Positions 8,286-16,397 of a stretch of DNA of 64,000 bases are shown here, in pieces (position 1 is the stretch's first letter; each line of letters starts with the position of its first letter). The DNA lies in NCBI RefSeq assembly GCF_012328925.1, contig NZ_JAAXLS010000003.1, positions 124,001 through 188,000 of the forward strand, in the 5' to 3' direction. The DNA is from Amycolatopsis acididurans (GTDB lineage: Bacteria > Actinomycetota > Actinomycetes > Mycobacteriales > Pseudonocardiaceae). The notes under the pieces are model-generated. The model was not told where the DNA came from. It worked only from the letters and a program-made list of their open reading frames with translations, and did not search any database. The position numbers and the translations under genes were made by a program.

Positions 8286-9965
8286 GGTGACGCCCCGGGT
8301 GAACCAGTCGCCCTCGGCCGGGCACGGGCCGTCTCCGCCCGGGAAGTCGCGGCGGACCTGGTCGCGCAGGAACGCCAGGAATCGTTCGTCGCCGTGCAAT
8401 GCCTGCAGGTCGGGATCGCGGCCGATCCATTCCGACGCGCGCGGATTGGACGGCGAGTCGGCGGCCAGCCGCAGCAGGCCCAGCACCAGCCGCAGGTCCC
8501 CGGGTCGCATCGCCAGGATGCACGCGAGGTTGTACGCGTACTGCCACTGCCGGCCCGGCCCGGCCGGTGCCAGCAACAGCTCCGCCTCACGCCGCGCCTG
8601 TTCCAGTGCCACCGAGCCGTCCAGCCGGTCGTCGAGCTGATCGCGCCGCGCCCGGCACAGCAGCAGCGCCGAGTCGGCGACGGCGATCGTCTGCCGTCGC
8701 ATCGCCGCCGATTTCAGATACGGCAGCGCCGACCCGCGTTCGGAGCGCCGCCGCAGGCTGGTGCGGGCCAGGTCGCCGAACCGCAGCGCCCGCCGGTACT
8801 CCCGCAGCTGTGCCTGTCCCAGATCGAGCAGGGCGCGCCGGAAATCGTCCACCTGCCCGGCGGACTCCGGCAGGGCGATCGTCATGCCCGCGCGGCGCAG
8901 GTACACCACGATGTCGTCGTGCTCGCCGGTCCGGTGCTCGGGCAGCCAGCGCCACCGCACCGCCTCTCCCGCGGCCATCACCAGTGACATGCCCAGCCGG
9001 TACTGACCGCGGCGGAACCGCGGGTTCTCGGCGACCGTGCGGGCGTGCAGCCGCAGCGCGGCGAGCGGGTGCCCGCACAGATCTTCCAGCATCGCCAGCT
9101 CGTACCGCACGATCCCGGCGGCGGCGCCATCTCTGGCCACAATGGACAGTCGCGCCATCCGGTCGGCGCGATCGGGGAGGATCGCGGCATAGGCGGCGCC
9201 CACGGCGGGTTCCGGTGGCCCGAGCAGGTATTTCGCCAGGTCCTCGGCGCGTTCCCGCACCGGCAGCAGCCACCGTGGGGTGGCCGGGTCCCCGTGCAGC
9301 ACCGTGGCGGCGACGAACGCGGCCGCGTGCTCGGCGGCGTCGCTGAGCCTGGTCCGGTCGAAGGTGGTCACGGCGATGCTGGCGTTGCCGCGTTGATCGC
9401 GGACGTCGACGGTCATCCACAACCACGGATTGGCGGTCGTGCTCGTGGCGCTGGCGTAGTCGCAGCGTTCGGCACGCACCCGCACCACATAGCGGCGTGG
9501 CAACGGGATCAGCATGCCGGCGAGCCGGATCAGGGCCGCCGCGAGCGCGCCGCCACGCACCTCGCTGGCCTGCACGATCGTGGCCACCTGATCGCCGCTG
9601 GTGCCGCCGGGCACCGCGGCGGGCCGGTGCAGCGACACCGCGGGCAGCCGGAAGCCGAGTTCGGTGAGCAGGTCCTTGGTCTGGTCGTTGTCGCGGTCGA
9701 GCGGAACCGCGACGTCGACTCCCGGTGGTTCCCGGTGCGCGGCGAAGGTCTCGCTGACGTAGTAGCCCAGCACCAGCGCCGCGGCGAACACCGGCCACGC
9801 GGGCGGCGGCGCGAGCAGCCGGAAGTACCACACGAGCGCGCCCGCCAGCAGCACGATCGCCGCGACCGCGCGCAGGGTGCGGCGCGTGAAGTTCCGGCCG
9901 ACCACGGCCAGTGCGAGCAGCAGCACCGCCGTGGCCGGCACGAACACCGCCAACGGCCACGTCAT
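8208..9965 (-). CDS. Unknown membrane-anchored protein, about 585 aa
   Basis: ATG 9965 (or GTG 9968 immediately before it). The first 75 residues hold two or three hydrophobic helices (LAVFVPATAVLLLALAVVG; AVAAIVLLAGALVWYFRLL; WPVFAAALVLGYYV). The remainder is soluble, mostly alpha-helical and Arg/Leu/Ala-rich; the C-terminal half looks like irregular TPR-like helical pairs (LALLRL..., YAYNLACILAMRPGDLRLVL). No catalytic motif is visible and I do not recognise the family. A perfect 19-bp palindrome abuts the start codon. It is flanked by convergent LysR and divergent SGNH esterase genes, which give no functional clue. Confidence 0.75.
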   Translation of the reverse strand: MTWPLAVFVPATAVLLLALAVVGRNFTRRTLRAVAAIVLLAGALVWYFRLLAPPPAWPVFAAALVLGYYVSETFAAHREPPGVDVAVPLDRDNDQTKDLLTELGFRLPAVSLHRPAAVPGGTSGDQVATIVQASEVRGGALAAALIRLAGMLIPLPRRYVVRVRAERCDYASATSTTANPWLWMTVDVRDQRGNASIAVTTFDRTRLSDAAEHAAAFVAATVLHGDPATPRWLLPVRERAEDLAKYLLGPPEPAVGAAYAAILPDRADRMARLSIVARDGAAAGIVRYELAMLEDLCGHPLAALRLHARTVAENPRFRRGQYRLGMSLVMAAGEAVRWRWLPEHRTGEHDDIVVYLRRAGMTIALPESAGQVDDFRRALLDLGQAQLREYRRALRFGDLARTSLRRRSERGSALPYLKSAAMRRQTIAVADSALLLCRARRDQLDDRLDGSVALEQARREAELLLAPAGPGRQWQYAYNLACILAMRPGDLRLVLGLLRLAADSPSNPRASEWIGRDPDLQALHGDERFLAFLRDQVRRDFPGGDGPCPAEGDWFTRGVTSGEWGGGTQPLLRGGGAHGVDHQMQ

Positions 9966-9968
9966 CAC

Positions 9969-9987
9969 GTGCCGAAGTCTTCGGCAC
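9969..9987. promoter_or_regulatory. Perfect 19-bp palindrome at the start of the unknown membrane-protein gene
   Basis: GTGCCGAAGTCTTCGGCAC is a 9-bp perfect inverted repeat around one central base. It lies directly upstream of the GTG/ATG start on the minus strand, where the ribosome site should be, so it is either an operator or an RNA hairpin that would mask translation initiation. Confidence 0.4.
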
Positions 9988-10043
9988 GCGCACGGGATGC
10001 CCCCAGAGTCCTAGGGCCCCGGCTTTGCCGGCAACGGCATCAG

Positions 10044-10072
10044 TTGACACCGGTTCTGTTCCTGGACAGAAT
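10044..10072 (+). promoter_or_regulatory. Sigma70-type promoter of the SGNH esterase gene
   Basis: TTGACA (10044-10049) and CAGAAT (10067-10072) are separated by exactly 17 bp, close to the housekeeping consensus. Transcription would start near 10079, about 40 nt before the ATG at 10118. Confidence 0.55.
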
Positions 10073-10073
10073 C

Positions 10074-10089
10074 CCTACTCGCCAGTAGG
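10074..10089. promoter_or_regulatory. Inverted repeat over the predicted transcription start
   Basis: CCTACT-CGCC-AGTAGG is a perfect 6-bp inverted repeat immediately after the -10 box of the esterase promoter. Its position suits a repressor site or a 5' mRNA hairpin. Confidence 0.35.
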
Positions 10090-10117
10090 TCCGTTCATCG
10101 CCGCACGGGGGAAAGCC

Positions 10118-10969
10118 ATGGCTCGCCGTTTCGCCGCGTTCGCCGCCACCGTCGTATTCGGCCTCGCCGTGGGAATTCCCGCCGCGCAGGCCACGGATTC
10201 GCCGAAATACGTCGCGCTCGGCGACTCCTACAGCGCCGCTTCCGGCGTGCTGCCACCGGACCCGTCCGCGTCGCCGTTGTGCGCCCGCTCCACCCTCAAC
10301 TACCCGCACGTCATCGCCGCGCGGACCGGCGCGGCCCTCACCGACGTGACGTGCGGCGGCGCGCAGACGAAGGACTTCACAACCTCCCAGTACCCCGGCG
10401 TCGCCCCGCAGCTGGACGCGGTGGGCGCCCGCACCGATCTCGTGACGATGACGATCGGCGGCAACGACAGCAACGTGTTCATCACCGCGATCGTGGCGTG
10501 CGGCGCCGCGGGGCTGTCCACCGGCGGGCAGGGCAGCCCGTGCGCCGACCGGTACGGCTCCAGCTTCGAGGACACGGTGCGCACCAAGACGTATCCGGCG
10601 CTGGTCGGGGCGCTGGCCGCGGTGCGGGCCAAGGCACCGAAGGCCCAGGTCGGGATCCTGGGCTACCCGTGGATCCTGCCCGCCACAGGTGGCTGCTTCG
10701 ACAAGATGCCCGTCGCGTCCGGCGACGTGCCCTACCTTCGTTCGCTGCAGGCCACGCTCAACGACGCCGTCCGGCGGGCGGCCGCGGCGACCGGCGCGGC
10801 CTACGTCGACATGAACACGGTCTCCGAAGGTCACGACGCGTGCCAGCCACTGGGTGTGCGCTGGATCGAACCGGTGCTGCAGGGCACCAACCCCGTGATC
10901 GTGCACCCGAACGCGCTCGGCGAGGCGAACATGGCGGCGCAGGCCATCGAGACGTTGCACCTGCGCTGA
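10118..10969 (+). CDS. Secreted SGNH/GDSL-type esterase (lipase)
   Basis: 283 aa; the ATG follows a purine-rich GGGGGAAAG. Residues 1-25 are a Sec signal peptide (cleavage after AQA). SGNH blocks are complete: YVALGDSYSA (31-40, nucleophile Ser37), the block III GGND (TIGGNDSNVF) and the C-terminal HPNALGEANMA with the catalytic His. Six or more Cys in the mature part (LCARS, VTCGG, VACG, SPCAD, GGCFD, DACQ) suggest disulfides, as in the Streptomyces secreted lipase group (SCO1725/Rv0518 type). It should hydrolyse esters outside the cell. It has its own promoter and is monocistronic. Confidence 0.9.
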   Translation: MARRFAAFAATVVFGLAVGIPAAQATDSPKYVALGDSYSAASGVLPPDPSASPLCARSTLNYPHVIAARTGAALTDVTCGGAQTKDFTTSQYPGVAPQLDAVGARTDLVTMTIGGNDSNVFITAIVACGAAGLSTGGQGSPCADRYGSSFEDTVRTKTYPALVGALAAVRAKAPKAQVGILGYPWILPATGGCFDKMPVASGDVPYLRSLQATLNDAVRRAAAATGAAYVDMNTVSEGHDACQPLGVRWIEPVLQGTNPVIVHPNALGEANMAAQAIETLHLR

Positions 10970-11006
10970 GCGCACAATGGTGCCAGCACGAGGAGAGGGG
11001 ACGTCC

Positions 11007-11237
11007 ATGCCCGACGACATCACGCCCGCGCCCGAAGGCGACTACAACGACACCGGGGTACCTAGCTTCGACTACGTCCGCGACCGCATCGAGGGCCGGT
11101 ACGCGACGGCGCTCGGATCCACCGAACTCGCCGGTGAGACACCCGAGGCGGCCGCGCTGGAGAAGAAACTCGCCGAACGCGACAAGGCCGCCAAGAGCAG
11201 GCTCGAAGAGATCCGCCGCTCCCTGCGTGACGGCTGA
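11007..11237 (+). CDS. Small conserved-looking protein of unknown function, 76 aa
   Basis: ATG 11007 is preceded by GAGGAGAGGGG with 6-nt spacing. The product is soluble, acidic at its N-terminus (DDITPAPEGDYNDTGVPSFDY) and highly charged and helical at the C-terminus (KKLAERDKAAKSRLEEIRRS), likely a short coiled coil. It has no signal peptide or Cys. I do not recognise it. Its stop abuts, without a gap, the stop of the convergent MFS gene. Confidence 0.65.
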   Translation: MPDDITPAPEGDYNDTGVPSFDYVRDRIEGRYATALGSTELAGETPEAAALEKKLAERDKAAKSRLEEIRRSLRDG

Positions 11238-13430
11238 CTACCCGGGCTGGCGCTGCAGGTCGAAGTCCACAGTGAACTGATCGGCACCGGTCAGCGCGAC
11301 TTCCCGCACCACGGGCTGGTAGTGCGCGGTGGTGAGCGTATACGCGCCGGGCAGCAGACCGTCCACTGTGTACTCGCCGGACGCGCCCGTGGTCGTGCTG
11401 GCGACCGCGACGCCGCCGGCATCGGTGAGGGTCACCGTCGCGTGCGGCAGGCCCCGGCCGTCCGGATCGGTCACCGTTCCGCTCAACCGCCCGGCCAGGC
11501 GCAGCGACAGCTCGATGCTCGCGGGCTCGTCACCGACCAGAACCGTGGCCGCCGCGGGCTCGCGCCCCGGCAGCGTCGCGACGACCGTGATCTGGCCGGC
11601 GGGCAGGCCCGCGAGCCGGAACGTGCCGTCCTCCCCCGCCACCGTCGTGCCGATGACCTCTCCCTCGCGGGTGGTGGCCGTGACCGTCGCCCCGGCCTCG
11701 ACCGCGCCGGTCAGCAGGCCGCGGCCGGTGAGCGCGACGTCGTGCACGGCACCGACGCCGTTGATCGACACCGTCGCGGCATCCGGCTGGAACCCGGTGG
11801 CGGTCACGATCACCGTGTAGGTCCCCGACCCCAGTCCCGCGACGCGGTAACCGCCGGTCTCGTCGGCGTGCACGCGCTCGATCTGGTGCCCGTCGGGACC
11901 GGTCACCGTCACCACGGCGCCGGGCACGCTTCCGCCTCCGGCCGAGCGCAGCCAACCCGCGATCTCGCCCGCGCGGACCGGCTCCGGTGCGGGCTCCGGG
12001 ACGGTGGCGGCCGCGGGTGCGGCCGCGGAAGCCCGGCGCTGCTTGGGCAGGAACCCCGCGACGATGAAGGCCAGGATCGCCGCACCGGAGGCGATCGCCA
12101 GCACCACGCGGAACCCGCTCTGCGCGGGCACCGTCGCCGGCCCGAGCGAGACCGTCATCTGGGCCAGGACGACACCGGCCACAGCACTGGAGACCGAGGT
12201 GCCGATGGAGCGCATGAGCATGTTGAGGCTGTTGGCCGCGGCGGTCTCGGTGACCGGCACCGCGCCCATGATCAACGCCGGCAGCGACCCGTAGGACAGC
12301 CCGATGCCGACACCGATCAGGCAGGAGATGATCACGACCTGCCAGACCGCGCCCATCAGCACGATGCCCAGCGCGTAGGCGATCCCGACGATCAGCGCGC
12401 CGATCATCAGCGTCACCTTGGGCCCGTAGGCCCGCGACACGCGCGCCGACACCGGCGACACGATCATCATCACCAGCCCGGAGGGCGCCATGACCAGGCC
12501 CGCGACGAGCATCGTCTGACCGAGCCCGTAACCGGTGGCCGCGGGCAGTTGCAGCAACTGCGGCAGCACCAGTGACATGGCGAACATCGCGAAGCCGAAC
12601 ACCGCGGACGCGATGTTGGTCAGCAGCACCTGCCTGCGCGCGGTGGTGCGCAGGTCGACGAGTGGCTGCTTCGTGCGCAGTTCGTACCAGCCCCACAGCA
12701 GCAGCACGACGATCGCGCCACCGAACAGGCCCAGCGTCAGCCCGCTGCCCCAGCCCCAGCTCGCACCCTTGGAGATCGCGAGCAGCAGGGCGACCAGCGC
12801 GGCGGACAGCCCGGCGGCACCGGCGAAGTCGAACCGCGCGGCGGCGGCCTTGGGTGAACCGGGGACGAGCGTGATGGTCAGCACGAGCGCCGCGACACCG
12901 AGCGCGGCCGAGACCCAGAACAGCATGTGCCAGTCCAAGTTCTCGGCCAGCAGCGCGGCGGCGGGCAGGCCCAGCGCGCCGCCGACACCGAGCGATGCGC
13001 TCATCAGCGCCGTCGCGCCACCGAGCCGCTCCGGCGGCAGCACGTCTCGCATGATGCTGATGCCCAGCGGGATCACCGGCGAGGCCAGCCCCTGCAGGGC
13101 GCGGCCGATGACGATCGGCGTCAGGCTGTCGCTCAGCCCGGCCGTGGCCGAACCGGCGATCAGCAGCACCAGGCACAGCAGCAGCATCCGCCGCTTGCCG
13201 TACATGTCGCCGAGCCGCCCGAGGACCGGCGTGGACACCGCGCCCGCGAGCAGGGTCGCGGTGATCGCCCACGCGGTGTCCGAGGACGAGGCGTGCAGCA
13301 GCTTCGGCAGTTCGGGCACCAGCGGGATGACCAGCGTCTGCATGAGCGCCACGACGATCCCGGAGAAGGCCAGAACGCCGACGACCGCGCCTGGCGCGGC
13401 CGCTCCGGCTCGTTCGGCTGGTTTGTGCAT
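11238..13430 (-). CDS. MFS drug-efflux transporter fused to three carboxypeptidase-regulatory-like repeats
   Basis: 730 aa; the ATG has GAGG 6 nt upstream. Residues 1 to about 460 are a DHA2/EmrB-QacA-type permease with many helices; GRLGDMYGKRR is the conserved loop 2-3 motif and GRALQGLASPVIPLG the motif C region. After an Ala/Pro linker (about 465-490) come three Ig-like carboxypeptidase regulatory repeats (about 490-560, 565-635, 640-725), each with a PGAVVTVTGPDG-type start and a GSGTYTV/LPAGQITV/LPGAYTL core. The repeats lie on the side of the last helix and may bind a partner or substrate. The divergent TetR and its operator suggest drug- or metabolite-inducible efflux. Confidence 0.9.
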   Translation of the reverse strand: MHKPAERAGAAAPGAVVGVLAFSGIVVALMQTLVIPLVPELPKLLHASSSDTAWAITATLLAGAVSTPVLGRLGDMYGKRRMLLLCLVLLIAGSATAGLSDSLTPIVIGRALQGLASPVIPLGISIMRDVLPPERLGGATALMSASLGVGGALGLPAAALLAENLDWHMLFWVSAALGVAALVLTITLVPGSPKAAAARFDFAGAAGLSAALVALLLAISKGASWGWGSGLTLGLFGGAIVVLLLWGWYELRTKQPLVDLRTTARRQVLLTNIASAVFGFAMFAMSLVLPQLLQLPAATGYGLGQTMLVAGLVMAPSGLVMMIVSPVSARVSRAYGPKVTLMIGALIVGIAYALGIVLMGAVWQVVIISCLIGVGIGLSYGSLPALIMGAVPVTETAAANSLNMLMRSIGTSVSSAVAGVVLAQMTVSLGPATVPAQSGFRVVLAIASGAAILAFIVAGFLPKQRRASAAAPAAATVPEPAPEPVRAGEIAGWLRSAGGGSVPGAVVTVTGPDGHQIERVHADETGGYRVAGLGSGTYTVIVTATGFQPDAATVSINGVGAVHDVALTGRGLLTGAVEAGATVTATTREGEVIGTTVAGEDGTFRLAGLPAGQITVVATLPGREPAAATVLVGDEPASIELSLRLAGRLSGTVTDPDGRGLPHATVTLTDAGGVAVASTTTGASGEYTVDGLLPGAYTLTTAHYQPVVREVALTGADQFTVDFDLQRQPG

Positions 13431-13475
13431 GCTGGACCTCGTTTCGGCGCCATTGTGGATTCCCGGGCGTTAGCT

Positions 13476-13495
13476 TAAGTCAGTCAGTTGACTTA
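13476..13495. promoter_or_regulatory. TetR-type operator upstream of the MFS gene
   Basis: TAAGTCA-GTCAGT-TGACTTA: a perfect 7-bp inverted repeat with a 6-bp spacer, 45 bp upstream of the MFS start and 154 bp upstream of the divergent TetR start. The same half-sites and spacer recur at 22509-22530 before the P450 cluster. Confidence 0.65.
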
Positions 13496-13648
13496 CGTCT
13501 AGGCGGGGGTTACCGTTGGGGTGAGGACAAATCGGACAGCCCCGGAGGTCAGCGTGGATCAGCACGGGCTCACGTCTTCCCGGCCCGCGAGTTTTCGCGG
13601 CGCGCCCGGCGCCGGACGGATTGTTCTCACCCCGCGCAGTACGGTGCG

Positions 13649-14323
13649 ATGGTGACCATGACCGACAAGACGACGGTACGGACGGAACGGGTCACGGCCA
13701 CCCGGGAGGCGATCCTCACCGCCGCCGAGCGGCTGTTCGCCGAGTACGGCGTGTTCGCGGTGTCCAACCGGCAGGTCAGCGAGGCCGCGGGCCAGGGCAA
13801 CAACGCGGCCGTGGGCTATCACTTCGGCACCAAGGCCGATCTGGTGCGGGCGATCATCCGCAAGCACACCGAACGGGTCGAGCGGCTGCGGGCGCGGATG
13901 GTCGCGCGGACCGGCGAGTCGACCGACGTGCGCGACTGGGTGGCGTGCCTGATCCGCCCGCAGACCGAGCATCTGGCCGCGCTCGGCAGCCCCACCTGGT
14001 TCGGCCGCTTCGCCGCGCAGGTGATGACCGATCCGGTGCTCCGGCAGGTCATGGCCGAGGAGTCGCTCGGGCAGCCCGCGCTCATGCGCACGATCGAGGG
14101 TTTCCAGCGCAGCCTGCCGAATCTGCCGCCGGAAGTCCGGGCCGAACGCGGCGACATGGCGCGCCAGCTGATGGTGCACATGGTCGCCGAACGCGAGCGT
14201 GCACTCGCCGAGGACACCCCCACCCCGCGCGCGACGTGGCACGACGCGGCGACAGGGCTGATCGACGCGCTGACCGGGCTGTGGCTCGCGCCCGTGACCG
14301 GGGGCCCGGCTTCCGCGCAGTAG
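13649..14323 (+). CDS. TetR-family repressor
   Basis: 224 aa (ATG 13649; a second in-frame ATG at 13658). Residues about 15-60 hold the TetR helix-turn-helix (ILTAAERLFAEYGVFAVSNR, QVSEAAGQGNNAAVGYHFGT). The C-terminal ligand domain ends in PRATWHDAATGLIDALTGLW, a stretch strikingly repeated in the relic at 23803-23940. It is divergent from the MFS exporter and is the best candidate for the operator at 13476-13495, hence also for the copy at 22509-22530. No clear ribosome site is visible. It precedes larC by 27 bp, but the cofactor gene is probably independent. Confidence 0.85.
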   Translation: MVTMTDKTTVRTERVTATREAILTAAERLFAEYGVFAVSNRQVSEAAGQGNNAAVGYHFGTKADLVRAIIRKHTERVERLRARMVARTGESTDVRDWVACLIRPQTEHLAALGSPTWFGRFAAQVMTDPVLRQVMAEESLGQPALMRTIEGFQRSLPNLPPEVRAERGDMARQLMVHMVAERERALAEDTPTPRATWHDAATGLIDALTGLWLAPVTGGPASAQ

Positions 14324-14350
14324 GCTTCCCGCCGACAGCGAGGGGGGATC

Positions 14351-15535
14351 ATGCAGGCCTGGATTGACGCCTCGGCCGGGATCGCGGGCGACATGATGCT
14401 CGGCGCGCTCGTGGACGCGGGCGCGCCGCTGCCCGTGCTGCAGGCGGCGGTCGACGCCGTGGTGCCCGGGTCGATCCTGCTCACCGAGTCCGAGGTGACA
14501 CGCGCCGGGACGCGGGCCCGCAAGGTCGACCCGGTCTCACTTGTGGACAGTCCGCCGCACCGGCACTGGGCCGCGATCCGGCGGATGCTCACCGAAGCGG
14601 CACTTCCCGGGCCGGTGGCCGACGACGCGCTGCGCGTGTTCGGGCGGCTCGCCGAGGCGGAGGCCCGCGTGCACGGCACCACCGCCGAGGAGGTGCATTT
14701 CCACGAGGTGGGCGCGCTGGACGCGATCGCCGACGTGGTCGGCACCTGTGCGGCGCTGCACGAGCTGGGCGTGGACCGGCTGACGGTGAGCGCGATCGCC
14801 GTCGGGTCCGGCACCGTGCGGGCCGCGCACGGCACGCTGGCGGTCCCGGTGCCCGCCGTGGTGGAGATGACCCGGGGCTGGCGGATCCACGCCGGCGGGG
14901 AAGGCGAACTGGCCACGCCGACCGGTGTCGCGCTCGTGACTGCGCTCGCCACCGACAGCGGTCCGCTGCCGGAGATGCGGCTTCGCGTGGCGGGCACCGG
15001 CGCGGGCAGCAAGGACTTTCCCGGGCGCGCCAACGTGGTGCGGGTCCTCATCGCGGCGCCCGAGGACACCGGCGAGGCGTTCGTGCTGGAGACCAATGTG
15101 GACGATCTTGATCCGAGGGTCTGGCCGGGCGTGCTCGACAAGCTGCTCGCGGCGGGCGCCTCGGACGCGTGGCTCACCCCGATCCTGATGAAGAAGGGCC
15201 GCCCCGCGCACACCCTGCACGCGCTCGTTCCCGCCGGGCTGGCCGACACCGTGGCCGACGTCGTCGTCGCCGAGACCAGCACCTTCGGCCTGCGGCGGTT
15301 CGCGGTGCGGAAGACCGCGCTCGACCGCCGCTGGTTCGACGTCGCGCTCGACGGCGGCGTGGTGCGGATCAAGGTGGCCCACCGCGACGGCCGGATCGTG
15401 CAGGCCACGCCCGAGTTCGAGGACGCGGCGGCGCTGTCCCGCGCCACCGGGCGTCCCCTCAACGCCGTCCTTCACGAGGCGAACGCCGCCGCCACGGCAC
15501 GCGGGCTCGCGGCGGGCGCTCCCCTGCGGGATTAG
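14351..15535 (+). CDS. larC: LarC, nickel insertion enzyme for the nickel-pincer nucleotide
   Basis: 394 aa in one uninterrupted frame, whereas lactobacilli need a programmed frameshift to join LarC1 and LarC2. The start MQAWIDASAGIAGDMMLGAL and the block HFHEVGALDAIADVVG are diagnostic of LarC. The C-terminal half (ETNVDDLDPRVWPGVLDKL) is the conserved nickel-binding domain. LarC is a CTP-dependent nickel cyclometallase that inserts Ni into the pyridinium dithio-nucleotide to give the LarA cofactor. GAGGGGGG precedes the ATG. It converges on larB and larE; a 170-bp element separates larC from larB. Confidence 0.93.
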   Translation: MQAWIDASAGIAGDMMLGALVDAGAPLPVLQAAVDAVVPGSILLTESEVTRAGTRARKVDPVSLVDSPPHRHWAAIRRMLTEAALPGPVADDALRVFGRLAEAEARVHGTTAEEVHFHEVGALDAIADVVGTCAALHELGVDRLTVSAIAVGSGTVRAAHGTLAVPVPAVVEMTRGWRIHAGGEGELATPTGVALVTALATDSGPLPEMRLRVAGTGAGSKDFPGRANVVRVLIAAPEDTGEAFVLETNVDDLDPRVWPGVLDKLLAAGASDAWLTPILMKKGRPAHTLHALVPAGLADTVADVVVAETSTFGLRRFAVRKTALDRRWFDVALDGGVVRIKVAHRDGRIVQATPEFEDAAALSRATGRPLNAVLHEANAAATARGLAAGAPLRD

Positions 15536-15551
15536 GCGGGATTAGGCGGGC

Positions 15552-15721
15552 GCCGGGAAGTTAAGGGTCTTGGTCGGTTGTCAAGTCGGTTGAGATGGTG
15601 ACCGTGATTGCCTGATTCGCGGTGATCTCGGCGTCGATCAGGTCAGCGACGGCGAAGTTGCAGGGACTCCGTTGCCCGCCGCACAGGGTTGACCTACAAC
15701 CCCAACGCCTAACTTCCCGGC
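15552..15721 (-). mobile_element. MITE-like remnant of an insertion sequence between larC and larB
   Basis: A 170-bp element is bounded by a 12-bp perfect inverted repeat, GCCGGGAAGTTA at 15552-15563 and its complement at 15710-15721. It lies between direct copies of an 18-bp sequence, GGGATTAGGCGGGCGCCG at 15538-15555 and 15725-15742, that contains the larC stop region on one side and the larB stop on the other. On the minus strand the last part reads as about 30 codons, CNFAVADLIDAEITANQAIT then VTISTDLTTDQDP, ending in TAA just inside the repeat. This looks like the transposase C-terminus of an internally deleted IS. The element has displaced what must have been adjoining larC and larB stops. 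Confidence 0.55.
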
Positions 15722-15728
15722 ATTGGGA

Positions 15729-16397
15729 TTAGGCGGGCGCCGCGATCTGGGCGGCGATGTGCCCCGCGCCGTAGCCGTTGTCGATGTTGACCACCGACAC
15801 GCCTGGCGCGCACGAGTTCAGCATCGTCAGCAGCGGCGCGATCCCGCCGAACGCGGCGCCGTAACCGACCGAGGTCGGCACCGCGATCACCGGCGCGCTG
15901 ATCAGGCCCGCGACCACACTGGGCAGCGCGCCGTCCATCCCCGCGACGACGACCACCACCCGCGCGGCCCGCAGCAGGTCCAGGTGGCCGAGCACCCGGT
16001 GCAGGCCCGCCACCCCGACGTCGGCGACGAGTGCGCAGTCCCGCCCGAGATAGCGCGCGGTGAGGCAGGCTTCGCGCGCGACCGGCAGATCCGAGGTTCC
16101 CGCGCACAGCACCACCACCCGGCCCCCGGCGGGCTCGGGCGGCTCCCCCGGCCAGGCCACCAGACGCGCGTCGGCGTGATAGCGCGCGCCGGGCAGCTCG
16201 CGGCTGACGGCCTCGGCGTGGTCCTCGCCGGCGCGGGTGAACAGGGTGACCTCGCGGCGGTCGCGCACGGCGGCGGCGAGTGCGGCGGTCTGCTCGACGG
16301 TCTTGCCCGCGCAGTAGATCGCCTCGGGATAGCCGCGCCGGCCGGCGCGATCGTGGTCCAGCCGCGCGAAGACCTCCGGCGGGCTCCAGTCAGCCAC
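15729..16397 (-). CDS. larB: LarB, nicotinic acid adenine dinucleotide carboxylase/hydrolase
   Basis: 222 aa from GTG 16397, which overlaps the end of larE by 8 bp (translational coupling). The N-terminal ARLDHDRAGRRGYPEAIYCA is typical of LarB, and the C-terminal two thirds are the PurE/AIRC-like fold (VVVLCAGTSDLPVAREA, VVVVVAGMDGALPSVVAGL, IDNGYGAGHIA). LarB carboxylates C5 of the pyridinium ring of NaAD and cleaves its phosphoanhydride, the first step of nickel-pincer cofactor synthesis. It is co-transcribed with larE; the operator upstream of larE would govern both. Confidence 0.93.
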   Translation of the reverse strand: MADWSPPEVFARLDHDRAGRRGYPEAIYCAGKTVEQTAALAAAVRDRREVTLFTRAGEDHAEAVSRELPGARYHADARLVAWPGEPPEPAGGRVVVLCAGTSDLPVAREACLTARYLGRDCALVADVGVAGLHRVLGHLDLLRAARVVVVVAGMDGALPSVVAGLISAPVIAVPTSVGYGAAFGGIAPLLTMLNSCAPGVSVVNIDNGYGAGHIAAQIAAPA

